A DNA stretch of 40,639 bases from JAJTCH01 sp040386195 (GCA_040386195.1 JAZKFV010000014.1:1-40639); one strand, 5' to 3'; positions 1 to 8,953 are shown, counted from the stretch's first letter. The notes: a model not told the origin generated them from the letters alone. Made by a program: numbers and translations.

Positions 1-49
1 TTCCGATGTTGACGTGGGGTTTGGTTCTTGCGAATTTTTCTTTGGACAT
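1..49 (-). CDS. tuf: Elongation factor Tu, N-terminal fragment (runs off the window start)
   Basis: Reading the minus strand from the ATG at 47-49 gives MSKEKFARTKPHVNIG, the conserved beginning of bacterial EF-Tu, just before the first GTPase loop. Only 16 codons lie in the window; the rest is off the left edge. EF-Tu delivers aminoacyl-tRNA to the ribosome in the cytoplasm. The gene follows pdxJ on the same strand with a 159-base gap, long enough to hold its own promoter. The identification rests on an exact match to a very conserved N-terminus, so I am confident despite the short length. Confidence 0.9.
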   Translation of the reverse strand, partial: MSKEKFARTKPHVNIG

Positions 50-208
50 TGTTTTGCAGAATAAATGATTATTAAGAAAGAGCCAGCGATCCAATCTAGG
101 AGCTGGGCAAATCTGATAATTTGTGATTATTTAAAATAGGAGAAATAATTAAGAGCGGGAAATTTAGCAATTGACAAATAAAATGCAATAGTTTTTTGAT
201 AAAGTTTA

Positions 209-955
209 TTATCTTTCTGAATTGATAATTTTTTTCATTTTTTTCACTGCCAAATCTAGTCCGCTAAAAATCGATTCACCAATTAAAAAATGACCGATAT
301 TGAGCTCAACAATTTGAGGAATTTTAGCAATTTTTTTAGCAGTTTTGAAATCCAGCCCGTGTCCGGCGTGGCACTCTAAACCTAGCTCCTCGGCATAATG
401 CGCTGCCTGGGCAATTTTTTTAAATTCGATTTTTTGATCTAGATTTTTTAGATGACAAAATTTGCCAGTGTGAATTTCAATTATATCAGCTCCAACATTT
501 TTAGCGGCTAAAATTTGGCTTAAATTTGCATCAATAAAAAGTGAAATACGAATCTTTTTAGCTGCTAATTTTCTGATAATTGCAGTGAGATTTTTTTGAT
601 TTTTAATCACATCTAATCCACCTTCAGTGGTTAATTCTTGGCGTTTTTCTGGAACAAGGCAAACCGCATTTGGCTTAACTTTAAGAGCAATTTCCACCAT
701 TTCATCAGTTGCTGCCATTTCAAAATTTAATGGCAAATTTACTTCTTTTTTTAGACGAAAAATATCTTCATCGCGAATATGGCGACGATCTTCGCGCAAG
801 TGCGCGGTGATTCCATCGGCGCCAGATTTTTTGGCAATTTTTGCCGCCATAATTGGACAAGGAAAAACACCGCCGCGCGCGTTGCGCAAAGTTGCAACAT
901 GATCAATATTAACTCCAAGACGAATTTTTGGGTTAGATTTTGAAATTTTATTCAC
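209..955 (-). CDS. pdxJ: Pyridoxine 5'-phosphate synthase PdxJ
   Basis: PdxJ condenses 1-deoxyxylulose 5-phosphate with 3-amino-2-oxopropyl phosphate to make pyridoxine 5'-phosphate, the last ring-forming step of DXP-dependent vitamin B6 synthesis in the cytoplasm. The hallmark N-terminus NIDHVATLRNARGG is present, followed by the GADGITAHLREDRRHI region and the C-terminal ELNIGHFLIGESIF segment. I chose the GTG at 955, which overlaps the ggt stop by 8 bases and gives 248 residues, close to the usual 240. An ATG at 991 would add 12 residues with no family counterpart and overlap ggt by 44 bases. No other B6 gene is nearby. It lies downstream of ggt and kdsA on the same strand and is probably cotranscribed with ggt. 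Confidence 0.93.
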   Translation of the reverse strand: MNKISKSNPKIRLGVNIDHVATLRNARGGVFPCPIMAAKIAKKSGADGITAHLREDRRHIRDEDIFRLKKEVNLPLNFEMAATDEMVEIALKVKPNAVCLVPEKRQELTTEGGLDVIKNQKNLTAIIRKLAAKKIRISLFIDANLSQILAAKNVGADIIEIHTGKFCHLKNLDQKIEFKKIAQAAHYAEELGLECHAGHGLDFKTAKKIAKIPQIVELNIGHFLIGESIFSGLDLAVKKMKKIINSER

Positions 956-2744
956 CAATTGCAACCCCCGCCCTTCTTGGATCGGCGCCACCTTCTAAAC
1001 CTTCTGGTTTAATAACAATTGCATGAATGCCACTGACTAAATCAGCAATTTTAACTTTATGATCCATCTTCTCTAAATCGGATTTTAGATTTTCTAAATC
1101 GGTACGTTTTTCTAACTCAATAGTATCGTTGAGAACCACAAAATTAGGCAGTGAAATTGCTTTTTGGATATCCAAACCCCAATCTAAATAAGCGATCATT
1201 GCTTTTAAAACGAACTGAATAATTCTTGGGCCGCCCGGTGAGCCGACCACCATAATTAAATTATTATTTTCATCAAAAACAAAAGTTGGACTCATTGAAC
1301 TTCTTGGCTGTTTTCCAGGCTCTAAGCGGTTGGCAACTGGTTTTCCGTCAATTTCTGGAACGAAAGAAAAATCGGTTAATTGATTGTTCAACACAAAACC
1401 ATCAACATTTAAAACTGAGCCAAAATAATATTCAATTGAGCTAGTCATTGCCACAGCGTTGCCTTCCGAATCAACTACGGAAAGGTGAGTTGTTGAGGGA
1501 AGTTCAACTGCTTTTTTATCAATTTTATAGCTGGTTTTTACATCAGCAAACTCGCCAGCTTTAGCTTCCGACATTGCTTTTTTTAGATCAATCAATGCCG
1601 CGCGTTGTTTCAAATATTCTTTATCCAGCATCTTGTCAACCGGCACATCAGCAACGTCGGCAACATATTTATTGCGATCAGCATAGCCTAATCTTGTGGC
1701 TTCAGAAATTAAATGAACCGCCTCAACAGATGAAGGTTTTAATTTTGCTAAATCAAAATTCTCTAAAATGCCAAGAATTTGTAATAAGGCGACGCCGCCT
1801 GAGCTTGGTAGTGGCATTGAACAAACTTTATATTTAACCCGATAGCTGCCGCAAATTAATTCACCTTCTTTAATTTGATAATTTTTTAAATCTTCCAAAG
1901 CTAAATATCCTGGATTAGTTGGTGAATTTTTGACCGCCGCCACAATATCTTCGGCAATTTTGCCGCTATAAAAAGGTTCAATACCTTTTTTGGCAATGGT
2001 GTTAAAAGTTTCTGCCAAAGCTGGATTGGTGATGATTGTGCCTAGATCTTTGGGCGTTCCATCCGGTTTTAGATAAAGCGCCGCAAAGCCATTAAAATCT
2101 TTTAAATAAGCAACATTTTTAGCGATAACCTGAATTCTTTCATCCATTGGAAAACCATTTTTAGCAATCATAATTGCCGGCTCAAAAAGCTCTTCCCAAC
2201 TTAATTTGCCATATTTGTTATGCACCTCTTTTAAAACTTTTAGTAGCCCCGGCGTGCCAACTGATAAGCCGCCTCTAACTACATCGTTAAAAGCTTTGGG
2301 ATTGCCGGCTTGATCCAGAAATATTTTGTTATTCGCGGCTTTTGGTGCGGTTTCCCGACCATTAAAATATTTAGTAGTTTTAGTTTTAGCATCATAATAA
2401 AGCACAAATGCACCGCCACCAATGCCCGAAGATTGTGGCTCAACAACATTCAAAACCATTTGCGCCGCAATTGCTGCGTCAATAGCATTGCCACCTTTGG
2501 CTAAAATTTCTTTACCAACTTGGCTTGCCATTTCGCTGGAGGTGGAGATCAAATATTTTTTTGCCGAAACAGTTTTTAAATCACGAAAATAAGAAAATGG
2601 TTCACCCGACCAAACATCATTGCTATGCGCAATTGGCGCGGGCTCGGTTAGTTTTTTAAAATCAATAAAATGATAAGAAATTGCGCCAATTATGGCTACA
2701 ACCATCAGAATCAGCGAGAGAATTTTGGTGTTATTTTTAGTCAT
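948..2744 (-). CDS. ggt: Gamma-glutamyltransferase (glutathione hydrolase), membrane-anchored
   Basis: This is an Ntn-hydrolase that cleaves the gamma-glutamyl bond of glutathione and related peptides after self-processing into two chains. The autoprocessing site is TTHLSVVD, with the nucleophilic Thr at about residue 418. The GGGAFVLYY segment (about 109-117), the substrate-binding Arg in NGRETAP (130), PSSGG (313-317), RSSMSPTFVF and GSPGGPRI are all present, so the enzyme looks active. The 598-residue length fits the family. The N-terminus (about residues 8-28) is a single hydrophobic segment with no obvious cleavage site, suggesting an uncleaved anchor that exposes the enzyme to the periplasm. 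Its 3' end overlaps the start of pdxJ. Confidence 0.93.
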   Translation of the reverse strand: MTKNNTKILSLILMVVAIIGAISYHFIDFKKLTEPAPIAHSNDVWSGEPFSYFRDLKTVSAKKYLISTSSEMASQVGKEILAKGGNAIDAAIAAQMVLNVVEPQSSGIGGGAFVLYYDAKTKTTKYFNGRETAPKAANNKIFLDQAGNPKAFNDVVRGGLSVGTPGLLKVLKEVHNKYGKLSWEELFEPAIMIAKNGFPMDERIQVIAKNVAYLKDFNGFAALYLKPDGTPKDLGTIITNPALAETFNTIAKKGIEPFYSGKIAEDIVAAVKNSPTNPGYLALEDLKNYQIKEGELICGSYRVKYKVCSMPLPSSGGVALLQILGILENFDLAKLKPSSVEAVHLISEATRLGYADRNKYVADVADVPVDKMLDKEYLKQRAALIDLKKAMSEAKAGEFADVKTSYKIDKKAVELPSTTHLSVVDSEGNAVAMTSSIEYYFGSVLNVDGFVLNNQLTDFSFVPEIDGKPVANRLEPGKQPRSSMSPTFVFDENNNLIMVVGSPGGPRIIQFVLKAMIAYLDWGLDIQKAISLPNFVVLNDTIELEKRTDLENLKSDLEKMDHKVKIADLVSGIHAIVIKPEGLEGGADPRRAGVAIGE

Positions 2745-2774
2745 TGTGAGATTTGGTTAGGAATAATAAATAAT

Positions 2775-2801
2775 GTCATCTTAAGTAAAAGGAAGGATGA
2801 C
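2775..2801. repeat. Diverged copy of the GTCATCCTGAGC / GAAGGATCTC palindromic repeat
   Basis: This 27-base stretch between kdsA and ggt begins GTCATC, contains GGAAGGAT and ends GATGAC. Aligned without gaps to the left arm of the repeat at 18034-18067 it matches at about 19 of 27 positions. Its two ends can also pair with each other (GTCATC with GATGAC, about 8 base pairs with one wobble). It may be an old, decayed member of the same family. Confidence 0.4.
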
Positions 2802-2812
2802 AAAGATGGAGT

Positions 2813-3631
2813 TTAGCTTTTAGCAACTTCATCCAATCTTTTTAATCTAGTCAATAATTTTTCTAAATTATCTAAACGAACCATACAAGGTCCATCGGAA
2901 GGAGCGTTGTCAGGGTCCTGATGAGTCTCGGCAAAAATTGCCGCCACACCAACTGCAACTGCCGCGCTGGCTAAAGTTTCAACAAACTCTCTTTGACCAC
3001 CGCTAGCGCCGCCCAAACCGCCGGGTTGTTGTACTGAATGCGTGGCGTCAAAGACAACTGGACAACCGGTTTTTGCCATAATCGGCAAACTTCTCATATC
3101 GGAAATTAAAGTATTATAGCCAAAGCTCACACCTCTTTCAGTGAGCATTACATTTTTATTTCCAAAAGCGTCCATTTTTTTGACAATATTTGCCGCATCC
3201 CAAGGCGCCAAAAATTGTCCTTTTTTAATATTAACAATTTTGCCAGTATCCGCCGCCGCTTTTAATAAATCAGTTTGACGACATAAAAAAGCTGGAACCT
3301 GAATAATATCCACCGCATCACTAACATCGCGGCAATTTTGTTCGCTGTGAATATCAGTTAAAACCGGACAACCAAAAGTTTTTCTGATTTCTTCAAAAAT
3401 CTTCAAAGTTTTTTCTAAACCCAAACCACGCTGGGCATCAACCGAGCTGCGATTGGCTTTGTCAAAAGATGATTTGTAGATAAAACCAATATTTAATTTA
3501 TCGGTAATTTTTTTGATATTTTCCGCCATCATCAAAGAATGATCTCGATTCTCAGTTTGACAAGGACCGGCGATTAAAACAAAAGGTAAATTATTGGCGA
3601 TTTTTAGATTTTTAATTTCAATTTGACGCAT
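2813..3631 (-). CDS. kdsA: 3-deoxy-8-phosphooctulonate synthase KdsA
   Basis: KdsA joins arabinose 5-phosphate and phosphoenolpyruvate to make Kdo 8-phosphate, the precursor of the inner-core sugar of lipopolysaccharide. The signatures are clear: AGPCQTENR (about 21-29), YKSSFDKANRSS (52-63), LTERGVSFGYNTLISDMRS, VVFDATHSVQQPGG and ETHQDPDNAPSDGP. The length of 272 is typical. The CQ dipeptide in the first motif and the C-terminal QDPDNAPSDG segment bear on metal dependence, but I did not settle the class. Its presence implies that this organism makes LPS, which several Rickettsiales (Anaplasma, Wolbachia) do not. It is followed by ggt after 68 bases and diverges from the M48 peptidase gene. 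Confidence 0.95.
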   Translation of the reverse strand: MRQIEIKNLKIANNLPFVLIAGPCQTENRDHSLMMAENIKKITDKLNIGFIYKSSFDKANRSSVDAQRGLGLEKTLKIFEEIRKTFGCPVLTDIHSEQNCRDVSDAVDIIQVPAFLCRQTDLLKAAADTGKIVNIKKGQFLAPWDAANIVKKMDAFGNKNVMLTERGVSFGYNTLISDMRSLPIMAKTGCPVVFDATHSVQQPGGLGGASGGQREFVETLASAAVAVGVAAIFAETHQDPDNAPSDGPCMVRLDNLEKLLTRLKRLDEVAKS

Positions 3632-3718
3632 TTTATTTCCTTGATTTGTTGTTGTTTTGCCTGATAAATTGGCTACTCAAATTAGCCATTTCAATGTCAA
3701 TTGTAAATAATTTTTATA

Positions 3719-4852
3719 ATGCTCTTTAAACCACTTAGTTTATTTTTGGTCTATATTTTAACTATTTTCAATTTCGTCATTTTAACCTTACCATTCCTGA
3801 TCGCAATTTTTCCTTTTATTGATATTCAACAAAATCAAATCAGCTTCGCCAAATATATCGTTTTTAATCCCAAGCTCGCTCTTCTGATTTTAGTTTTTAT
3901 CGTCAGCTTTTTAATGCTGTGTTATTTATTATTAGATTTTATTTTCGGCTTGTCATTTAGAGCCGCTTTAAAAGGTTGCCAGCGTTATGACAAAATTAAG
4001 GATTACGAATTTTTGGAAGAAATTTTTCAGGAAGCGCGCGCCAAATTTTCTTGTAAATCGGTAAAATTATACATTAAAGACGACCCTGAAATTAACGCTT
4101 TTGCAGTTGGCACATTGAGCAAAAAAGCGATAGTTCTAACTTCAGGATTAATTTTGCATTACGCCCGCAACACTGAAAATAATCAACAATTTGCGTTGGC
4201 AATCAAAAGTATTTTGGGGCACGAAATGTCGCATTTAATCAATAAAGATTTTTTACCCGGGCTGCTAATTATCACTAATCAAAAAGTCACCAATTTTGTT
4301 TCCAGAATTTTGATGTTGCTGTTTGATATTATCATTCGCATCAACACTTGTTTAGGAATTCACAATAAAAAAATCGCCAATATCATTTTAACTATTTATA
4401 ATATTGCCAACGCAATTTTAACCGGTTTTAACCGCTTGATAGTTTATAAAATATACGAATTTATTAGCAATTTTCTGAGCCGCTCAATTGAATATCGCTG
4501 CGATCGCCAATCCGCTAAAGCTTTTGGTGGCATCAATATGGCTTTCGCTTTGTCTTTGCTGGGCAAATCCGGCTATTTCACTTTATTTTCAACTCATCCT
4601 GCCACAATTAAAAGAATGAAAAAAGTGGAAATTGTGGAAGAAAAAAACGCCGTCATTCATCCTTCATTTTCAAGTCAAATCAGCAATTGCATCTCAATAT
4701 TAATTTTGCCGCTAATTTGTTATGAAGCTGCTCATTTAAGTAAGATCGATTTTATCATCAAATATTATTTTTATTTTTATTATCCTGAATTTTATGCCCA
4801 AATGTTTAACATATATTCGTGGTTTGCAAAATTAATCCATAATCAATTATGA
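3719..4852 (+). CDS. M48-family membrane zinc metallopeptidase (HtpX/Ste24-like)
   Basis: The protein of 377 residues has two strong N-terminal membrane segments (about 8-33 and 52-78), a soluble part with INAFAVG (125-131), the zinc motif HEMSH (168-172), two further hydrophobic stretches (about 195-240) and the third-ligand region EYRCD (258-262). The downstream THPATIKRM element is typical of M48 peptidases. Such enzymes degrade or process membrane proteins, with the active site on the cytoplasmic side. It is larger than HtpX (about 290 residues) and carries a further hydrophobic C-terminal region, so I do not assign a symbol. Its TGA overlaps the ATG of the next gene (ATGA), showing translational coupling to the acyl-CoA synthetase. 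Confidence 0.85.
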   Translation: MLFKPLSLFLVYILTIFNFVILTLPFLIAIFPFIDIQQNQISFAKYIVFNPKLALLILVFIVSFLMLCYLLLDFIFGLSFRAALKGCQRYDKIKDYEFLEEIFQEARAKFSCKSVKLYIKDDPEINAFAVGTLSKKAIVLTSGLILHYARNTENNQQFALAIKSILGHEMSHLINKDFLPGLLIITNQKVTNFVSRILMLLFDIIIRINTCLGIHNKKIANIILTIYNIANAILTGFNRLIVYKIYEFISNFLSRSIEYRCDRQSAKAFGGINMAFALSLLGKSGYFTLFSTHPATIKRMKKVEIVEEKNAVIHPSFSSQISNCISILILPLICYEAAHLSKIDFIIKYYFYFYYPEFYAQMFNIYSWFAKLIHNQL

Positions 4853-6633
4853 AAAACTTCTCCACCCTAACCGAGCTTGTTAATTTTATCGAATCAAACT
4901 ATCAAAACCCAAACGCTTTTAATTTTTACCAAAATCAACAATGGGTGAATATTTCTACCGCCAAGTTTACTCAAAATGTTAAAAGTTTAACTTTAGGTTT
5001 GAATGATTTGGGCATTAGAAAAAATGATGGTTTTGCTATTCTCGCCAAACCAAGCCCAATATGGTTAATGGCTGATTTAGCAGCAATTACTTTGGGCGCA
5101 ATTTCGGTGCCAATTTTTCCCGATATTGCTCCACAAAATTTATTATTCGAGATTCAAAATGCTGAAATAAAATTTGTCTTTTGTGATTGTTTAGAAAATT
5201 TGCAAACTCTACAAAATTGTGGCTCAAAGTTTGAAAAAATAATTATTTACGGCTTTGAATGTGCAGGAGAAAATATTATTCACTTTGATGATTTACTCAA
5301 AAATGGCTTAGATCTTTATCAAAAAAATCCGCAATCATTCGCTGATTTTGCCAACCAAATTCAAGCTGAAGATTTGGCAACTATAATTTATACCAGCGGC
5401 TCAACTGGCGTTCCTAAAGGCGTGGAGATTACTCATAAAAATTTAGTTGCCCAAATTCACTCAACGACAAAATGTTTTTCACTTAACGAAAAAACTGATA
5501 TCGCCCTCTCCTGCCTGCCTTTGGCGCATATTTTTGAAAGAATGGTAATTTATTTTTATATCTCACGCGGCATCAGCATTTATTTTGCCGATGATGTCAA
5601 AAATGTCGGCACGCTTTTAAAAGAAATCAAACCAACCCTGATCACCGTTGTTCCTAGGCTGTTGGAAAAAGTTTTAGTCAAGATGCAAAATGGCGTCAAT
5701 GAGGCAAATTTTCTGAAAAAATATATTGGCAAAATTGCTTTTTATTACGCGCCAAAATTTGCCAAAGATTCGGTAAGTGCAAGTGGCGCAAAGCAATCCA
5801 GCTTTTTATACAAAATCCTCAATCATCTAGTCTATCAAAAACTCCGCGCCGCAATGGGCGGAAATTTACGAATGATAATCTGTGGCGGCGCGCCTTTATC
5901 TTTGGAAGTTGAAAAATTCTTCTGTGGCATTGGCATCAATTTATATGTTGGCTACGGCACCACTGAAAGTTCGCCGGTGATTGCCGTTAATTATGAAAAC
6001 AATCAGAAAATTGGTACAGTTGGTAAAGCTTTTCCAGATGTGCAAACCAAAATTGATCAAACTGGTGAATTGCTGGCGCAAGGTGCCAACATTATGCGCG
6101 GCTATCACAAAAATTTGGAAAAAACCCAAGAAGTGATCGACGCAAATGGCTGGCTAAAAACCGGCGATCTTGCCAGCATTGACGCTGACGGCTTCATAAA
6201 AATTATTGGCAGAAAAAAAGAAATGTTCAAAACCGCCGGCGGAAAATATGTTAGCCCGGTTCCTATTGAACAAAAACTAATCACAGGCTGGTCGCTTCTC
6301 GCCGCCGCCTGCATCATTGCTGAGAGCAAAAAATTCGTCTCCTGTTTGTTATTTGTTGATTTTGAAATATTAGCCAAATACAAAGCCCGAGTTGGGCTGG
6401 AAAATTTATCTGACGAAGATTTTCTTAAAAGCAATTTCATCAAAACCCGCACCCAAAAACTAATCACTCAAACCAATCAATCTTTAAACCACTGGGAACA
6501 AATCCAAAAATTCCACCTCATCACCAAACCCATCTCCATCAAAACCGGTGAGCTTACTCCTTCGATGAAATTGAGACGGAATTTTGTGGAGGAAAAATTT
6601 AAAGAGGTGATTGAGGGATTTTATTTAGATTAA
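4849..6633 (+). CDS. Long-chain fatty acid--CoA ligase (AMP-binding enzyme)
   Basis: This ANL-superfamily enzyme activates fatty acids to acyl-CoA through an acyl-adenylate. Motifs appear in order: YTSGSTGVPKGVEITH (181-196, ATP loop), PLAHIFERM (224-232), GYGTTESSPV (368-377), GWLKTGDL (434-441) and GRKKEMFKTAGGKYVSP (454-470) with the catalytic lysine at about 466. The length of 594 matches the FadD15-like bacterial group. It starts inside the stop codon of the M48 peptidase gene. Residues about 306-318 (KDSVSASGAKQSS) look unlike the rest of the protein and coincide with a repeat-like DNA segment. The last 100 residues are basic and typical of the C-terminal lid domain. Confidence 0.92.
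   Translation: MKNFSTLTELVNFIESNYQNPNAFNFYQNQQWVNISTAKFTQNVKSLTLGLNDLGIRKNDGFAILAKPSPIWLMADLAAITLGAISVPIFPDIAPQNLLFEIQNAEIKFVFCDCLENLQTLQNCGSKFEKIIIYGFECAGENIIHFDDLLKNGLDLYQKNPQSFADFANQIQAEDLATIIYTSGSTGVPKGVEITHKNLVAQIHSTTKCFSLNEKTDIALSCLPLAHIFERMVIYFYISRGISIYFADDVKNVGTLLKEIKPTLITVVPRLLEKVLVKMQNGVNEANFLKKYIGKIAFYYAPKFAKDSVSASGAKQSSFLYKILNHLVYQKLRAAMGGNLRMIICGGAPLSLEVEKFFCGIGINLYVGYGTTESSPVIAVNYENNQKIGTVGKAFPDVQTKIDQTGELLAQGANIMRGYHKNLEKTQEVIDANGWLKTGDLASIDADGFIKIIGRKKEMFKTAGGKYVSPVPIEQKLITGWSLLAAACIIAESKKFVSCLLFVDFEILAKYKARVGLENLSDEDFLKSNFIKTRTQKLITQTNQSLNHWEQIQKFHLITKPISIKTGELTPSMKLRRNFVEEKFKEVIEGFYLD
5773..5801. repeat. Possible palindromic-repeat remnant inside the acyl-CoA synthetase gene
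   Basis: The bases GTAAGTGCAAGTGGCGCAAA followed by GCAATCCAG resemble the widespread bacterial intergenic repeat of the form GTCATTGCGAG...GAAGCAATCC. The segment is in frame and codes for VSASGAKQSS. The resemblance is from memory and partial; an alignment of homologues is needed to show that it is an insertion. Confidence 0.3.
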
Positions 6634-6671
6634 ATTTCTTAAACTGTATAATTTGAAATCGAATTTATGAT

Positions 6672-6700
6672 TTGATTAACTAAGAATTGGCACTGATAAT
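6672..6700 (+). promoter_or_regulatory. Putative sigma-70 promoter of the prepilin-like gene
   Basis: TTGATT (6672-6677) and GATAAT (6695-6700) are separated by 17 bases and lie 36 bases upstream of the GTG start. Both boxes fit the housekeeping consensus reasonably well. An alternative TATAAT at about 6650 has a poorer partner. Confidence 0.45.
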
Positions 6701-6736
6701 AAGTGAATTAAAACAACTTAAATAAACTAAAAATTT

Positions 6737-7648
6737 GTGAAAAAATCTTCTAAATTTGGGTTCTCTTTGATAGAACTTTCGCTCGTTATTTTGGTAATTG
6801 GAATTTTGGTAACCGGAACTGCCAAAGGATCACGAATTATAAAAGAAGCAAAGCTGAAATCGGCTCGCGCCCTTACTCAAAGCTCGGTTGTGGCGGCATA
6901 TCCGGATTTGGCTTTGTGGCTTGAAACTACTTCCGAAAAAAGTTTTGATTATGACCAAAGAACTGATAACAGCGCCGTTATCACTTGGTATGATATTAAT
7001 CCGCAAACTATTTCACCTCTAAATGTAAGCCAAACACTCAATATCAGAAAGCCGCTTTATATTGATGGCTATACTAACGGACTTCCGGCGCTAAAATTTG
7101 ATGGTACTAATGATTTTTTACAGAGAACTAATGTTATGAGTTCCGATCTTACTAAATTTGCCAATGAAATCACTATTTTTATAGTTCAAAAATACAACTC
7201 AACCGCAATGATGAGTTCAGCAATTTATTGGGAAGATGTTACCGGCAATCGTATCAATCTTCATACGCCATGGAATAATGGTGTGATGTATTTTGATTTT
7301 GGTTATAGTCCCACAGCAACTGATAACCGAATAAGCTATACACTGCCAGCAACTTATTATAATAAAACTAACATTATAACCGGAGTTCGCCGCACAGGAG
7401 CAGTGGGAAAATTGAGAATCAATGGTGTACAATATGGTCAATCATCTTCTTTAACTGCAACCTTAAACCCGGGATCTTCAATTTTAAATATTGCCAAATA
7501 TGTTAGCCTTGCTAACAGCAACGTTTATTATCAAAATTCTTACATTAACGAAGTTATAATTTATAGAGTTGGCTTGTCTGATGATGAAATTGCTGGGGTT
7601 GAAAATTATCTGAGCGCAAAATGGGGAATTAGATTGCGCGGTTTATAG
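6737..7648 (+). CDS. Prepilin-type protein with a LamG/concanavalin-like C-terminal domain
   Basis: The N-terminus is a class III prepilin signal: a short basic leader MKKSSKFG, cleavage expected after Gly8, then FSLIELSLVILVIGILV with the Glu at mature position 5 (residue 13). The rest (about 45-303) is not a pilin globular domain but resembles LamG/concanavalin A-like beta-sandwich domains: LALWLE, PALKFDGTNDFLQRT, EITIFIVQK, and the closing INEVIIYRVGLSDDEIAGVENYLSAKWG. It would be processed by a prepilin peptidase and displayed through a type IV pilus or type II secretion-like machine, perhaps as a minor or adhesive pilin binding carbohydrate; that role is inferred. The start is GTG at 6737. 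No pilus assembly genes are in the window. Confidence 0.8.
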   Translation: MKKSSKFGFSLIELSLVILVIGILVTGTAKGSRIIKEAKLKSARALTQSSVVAAYPDLALWLETTSEKSFDYDQRTDNSAVITWYDINPQTISPLNVSQTLNIRKPLYIDGYTNGLPALKFDGTNDFLQRTNVMSSDLTKFANEITIFIVQKYNSTAMMSSAIYWEDVTGNRINLHTPWNNGVMYFDFGYSPTATDNRISYTLPATYYNKTNIITGVRRTGAVGKLRINGVQYGQSSSLTATLNPGSSILNIAKYVSLANSNVYYQNSYINEVIIYRVGLSDDEIAGVENYLSAKWGIRLRGL

Positions 7649-7663
7649 TCACATTATTGAGGC

Positions 7664-8953
7664 TTAAACTTTTTGATTTCGACTGAGCAAAAACAATAAA
7701 ACCAAAGCCGGCAAAGCCAAAATTGCTGAAAAGCAGAAAAAATTTATCCAGCCAAAATTAGCAACTACAAAACCCGAGCTCGAAGCCAAAACTGCTCTGC
7801 CAATTGAGGCGAAAGAAACCAAAATTGCATATTGAGTGGCGGTGAAGGCAATGTTGCAAAGGCTGCTCAAATAGGCGACAAAAACCGCGTCGCCAATTCC
7901 GCCGCTAAAATTTTCAACAAAAATTACCAAATAAAGTGAGGTTGGATTATAGCCAATTTGGGCTTGATAAGCAAAAGCAAGATTAGAAACGGCTTGCAAA
8001 ATTGCGGCAATCCATAAGCTTTTTATCAAGCCAATTTTTTTGACCAAAATGCCACCAAGCAAGGCACCAAGCAATGTGGCGAAAAGTCCGAAGGTTTTGA
8101 CAATTGCCGCAATTTCAAATTTGCTAAAGCCAATTTCAATTAAAAATGGCAAGGTCAAAGAGCCGGCGAAGGCGTCGCACAATTTGAACAGCACAATAAA
8201 AGGGAAAATTAAATACCAATTTTGGCGCTCAAAAAAATCGGCAACTGGCGAGATGACTGCTGATTTTATCCAACTTAAAAAATTATCTGCCGGTTTAATT
8301 TCTTGACGGTTTTCTGTGCAAAATAAAGTGGTCAAAACTCCAATCAACATTACCAAAGCCAGAATATAATAAACTTTATCCCAAGAAATTTTTGCCGATA
8401 AAACCAAGGCAAAAGCGCCGGAAATTAGCATTCCAATTCGATAGCCATAAACATAAAAACTAGCGGCAATTCCTTGATTTTCGGGTTTAATTTTTTCAAT
8501 TCTGTAAGCGTCAATTGCCATATCTTGCGTGGCTGAAAAAACGGCGATTAACATTGCGATTATGGCGATGATTGAAACATTAGCAGCGCTGAAAATTCCA
8601 AGTGCGGCGATGCAAATTATCAATAAAATTTGATTCAAAATTATCCACGATCTTCTTCTTCCCAAAGCTTTAGTTAAAACCGGCAAAGCAATAGAATCAA
8701 CGATTGGCGCCCATAAAAATTTTAAGCCATAGGGTAGTGCGATTAGAGAAAATAAGCCGATAGTTTTGATGTCAAAATTCAAATCAACTAAAAAAACTTT
8801 TAGGGTGGAAAGAATGAGCGCAAGAGGCAAGCCGCTGGAAAAACCCAAAAGAAAAATTACTAAAATATCCTTCTTGGCTCTGCACTCATTATTATTCGCG
8901 CAACCGCTAATATCGGATTGAACAAGCTTTGAAGTGGAGAATTTCATCGACAA
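7664..8953 (-). CDS. ampG: AmpG-family muropeptide MFS transporter
   Basis: AmpG imports GlcNAc-anhydroMurNAc peptides released during cell-wall turnover. The 429-residue protein has about 12 hydrophobic segments. The family N-terminal motif is present: FLLGFSSGLPLALILSTL, then IGLFSLIALPYGLKFLWAP, and GRRRSWI and ATQDMAIDAYRIE in the next helices. Rickettsial genomes carry several AmpG paralogues, so the exact substrate is uncertain. The first 28 residues before KKDILVIF are polar and could be partly untranslated, since no later ATG fits better. It converges on the prepilin gene and diverges from hslV. An AmgK-like kinase at 15958-16911 could act on the sugars it brings in. Confidence 0.88.
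   Translation of the reverse strand: MSMKFSTSKLVQSDISGCANNNECRAKKDILVIFLLGFSSGLPLALILSTLKVFLVDLNFDIKTIGLFSLIALPYGLKFLWAPIVDSIALPVLTKALGRRRSWIILNQILLIICIAALGIFSAANVSIIAIIAMLIAVFSATQDMAIDAYRIEKIKPENQGIAASFYVYGYRIGMLISGAFALVLSAKISWDKVYYILALVMLIGVLTTLFCTENRQEIKPADNFLSWIKSAVISPVADFFERQNWYLIFPFIVLFKLCDAFAGSLTLPFLIEIGFSKFEIAAIVKTFGLFATLLGALLGGILVKKIGLIKSLWIAAILQAVSNLAFAYQAQIGYNPTSLYLVIFVENFSGGIGDAVFVAYLSSLCNIAFTATQYAILVSFASIGRAVLASSSGFVVANFGWINFFCFSAILALPALVLLFLLSRNQKV

Noticed and set aside
50..208. tRNA or small RNA between pdxJ and tuf
   Set aside because: I looked on both strands for a cloverleaf or conserved T-loop and found none; the region more likely holds only the tuf promoter, whose boxes I could not fix with confidence.
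3715..3720. A perfect TATAAT just before the M48 peptidase coding region
   Set aside because: It overlaps the ATG (TATAATG), so transcription from it would start inside the gene, and no good -35 box is at the right distance.
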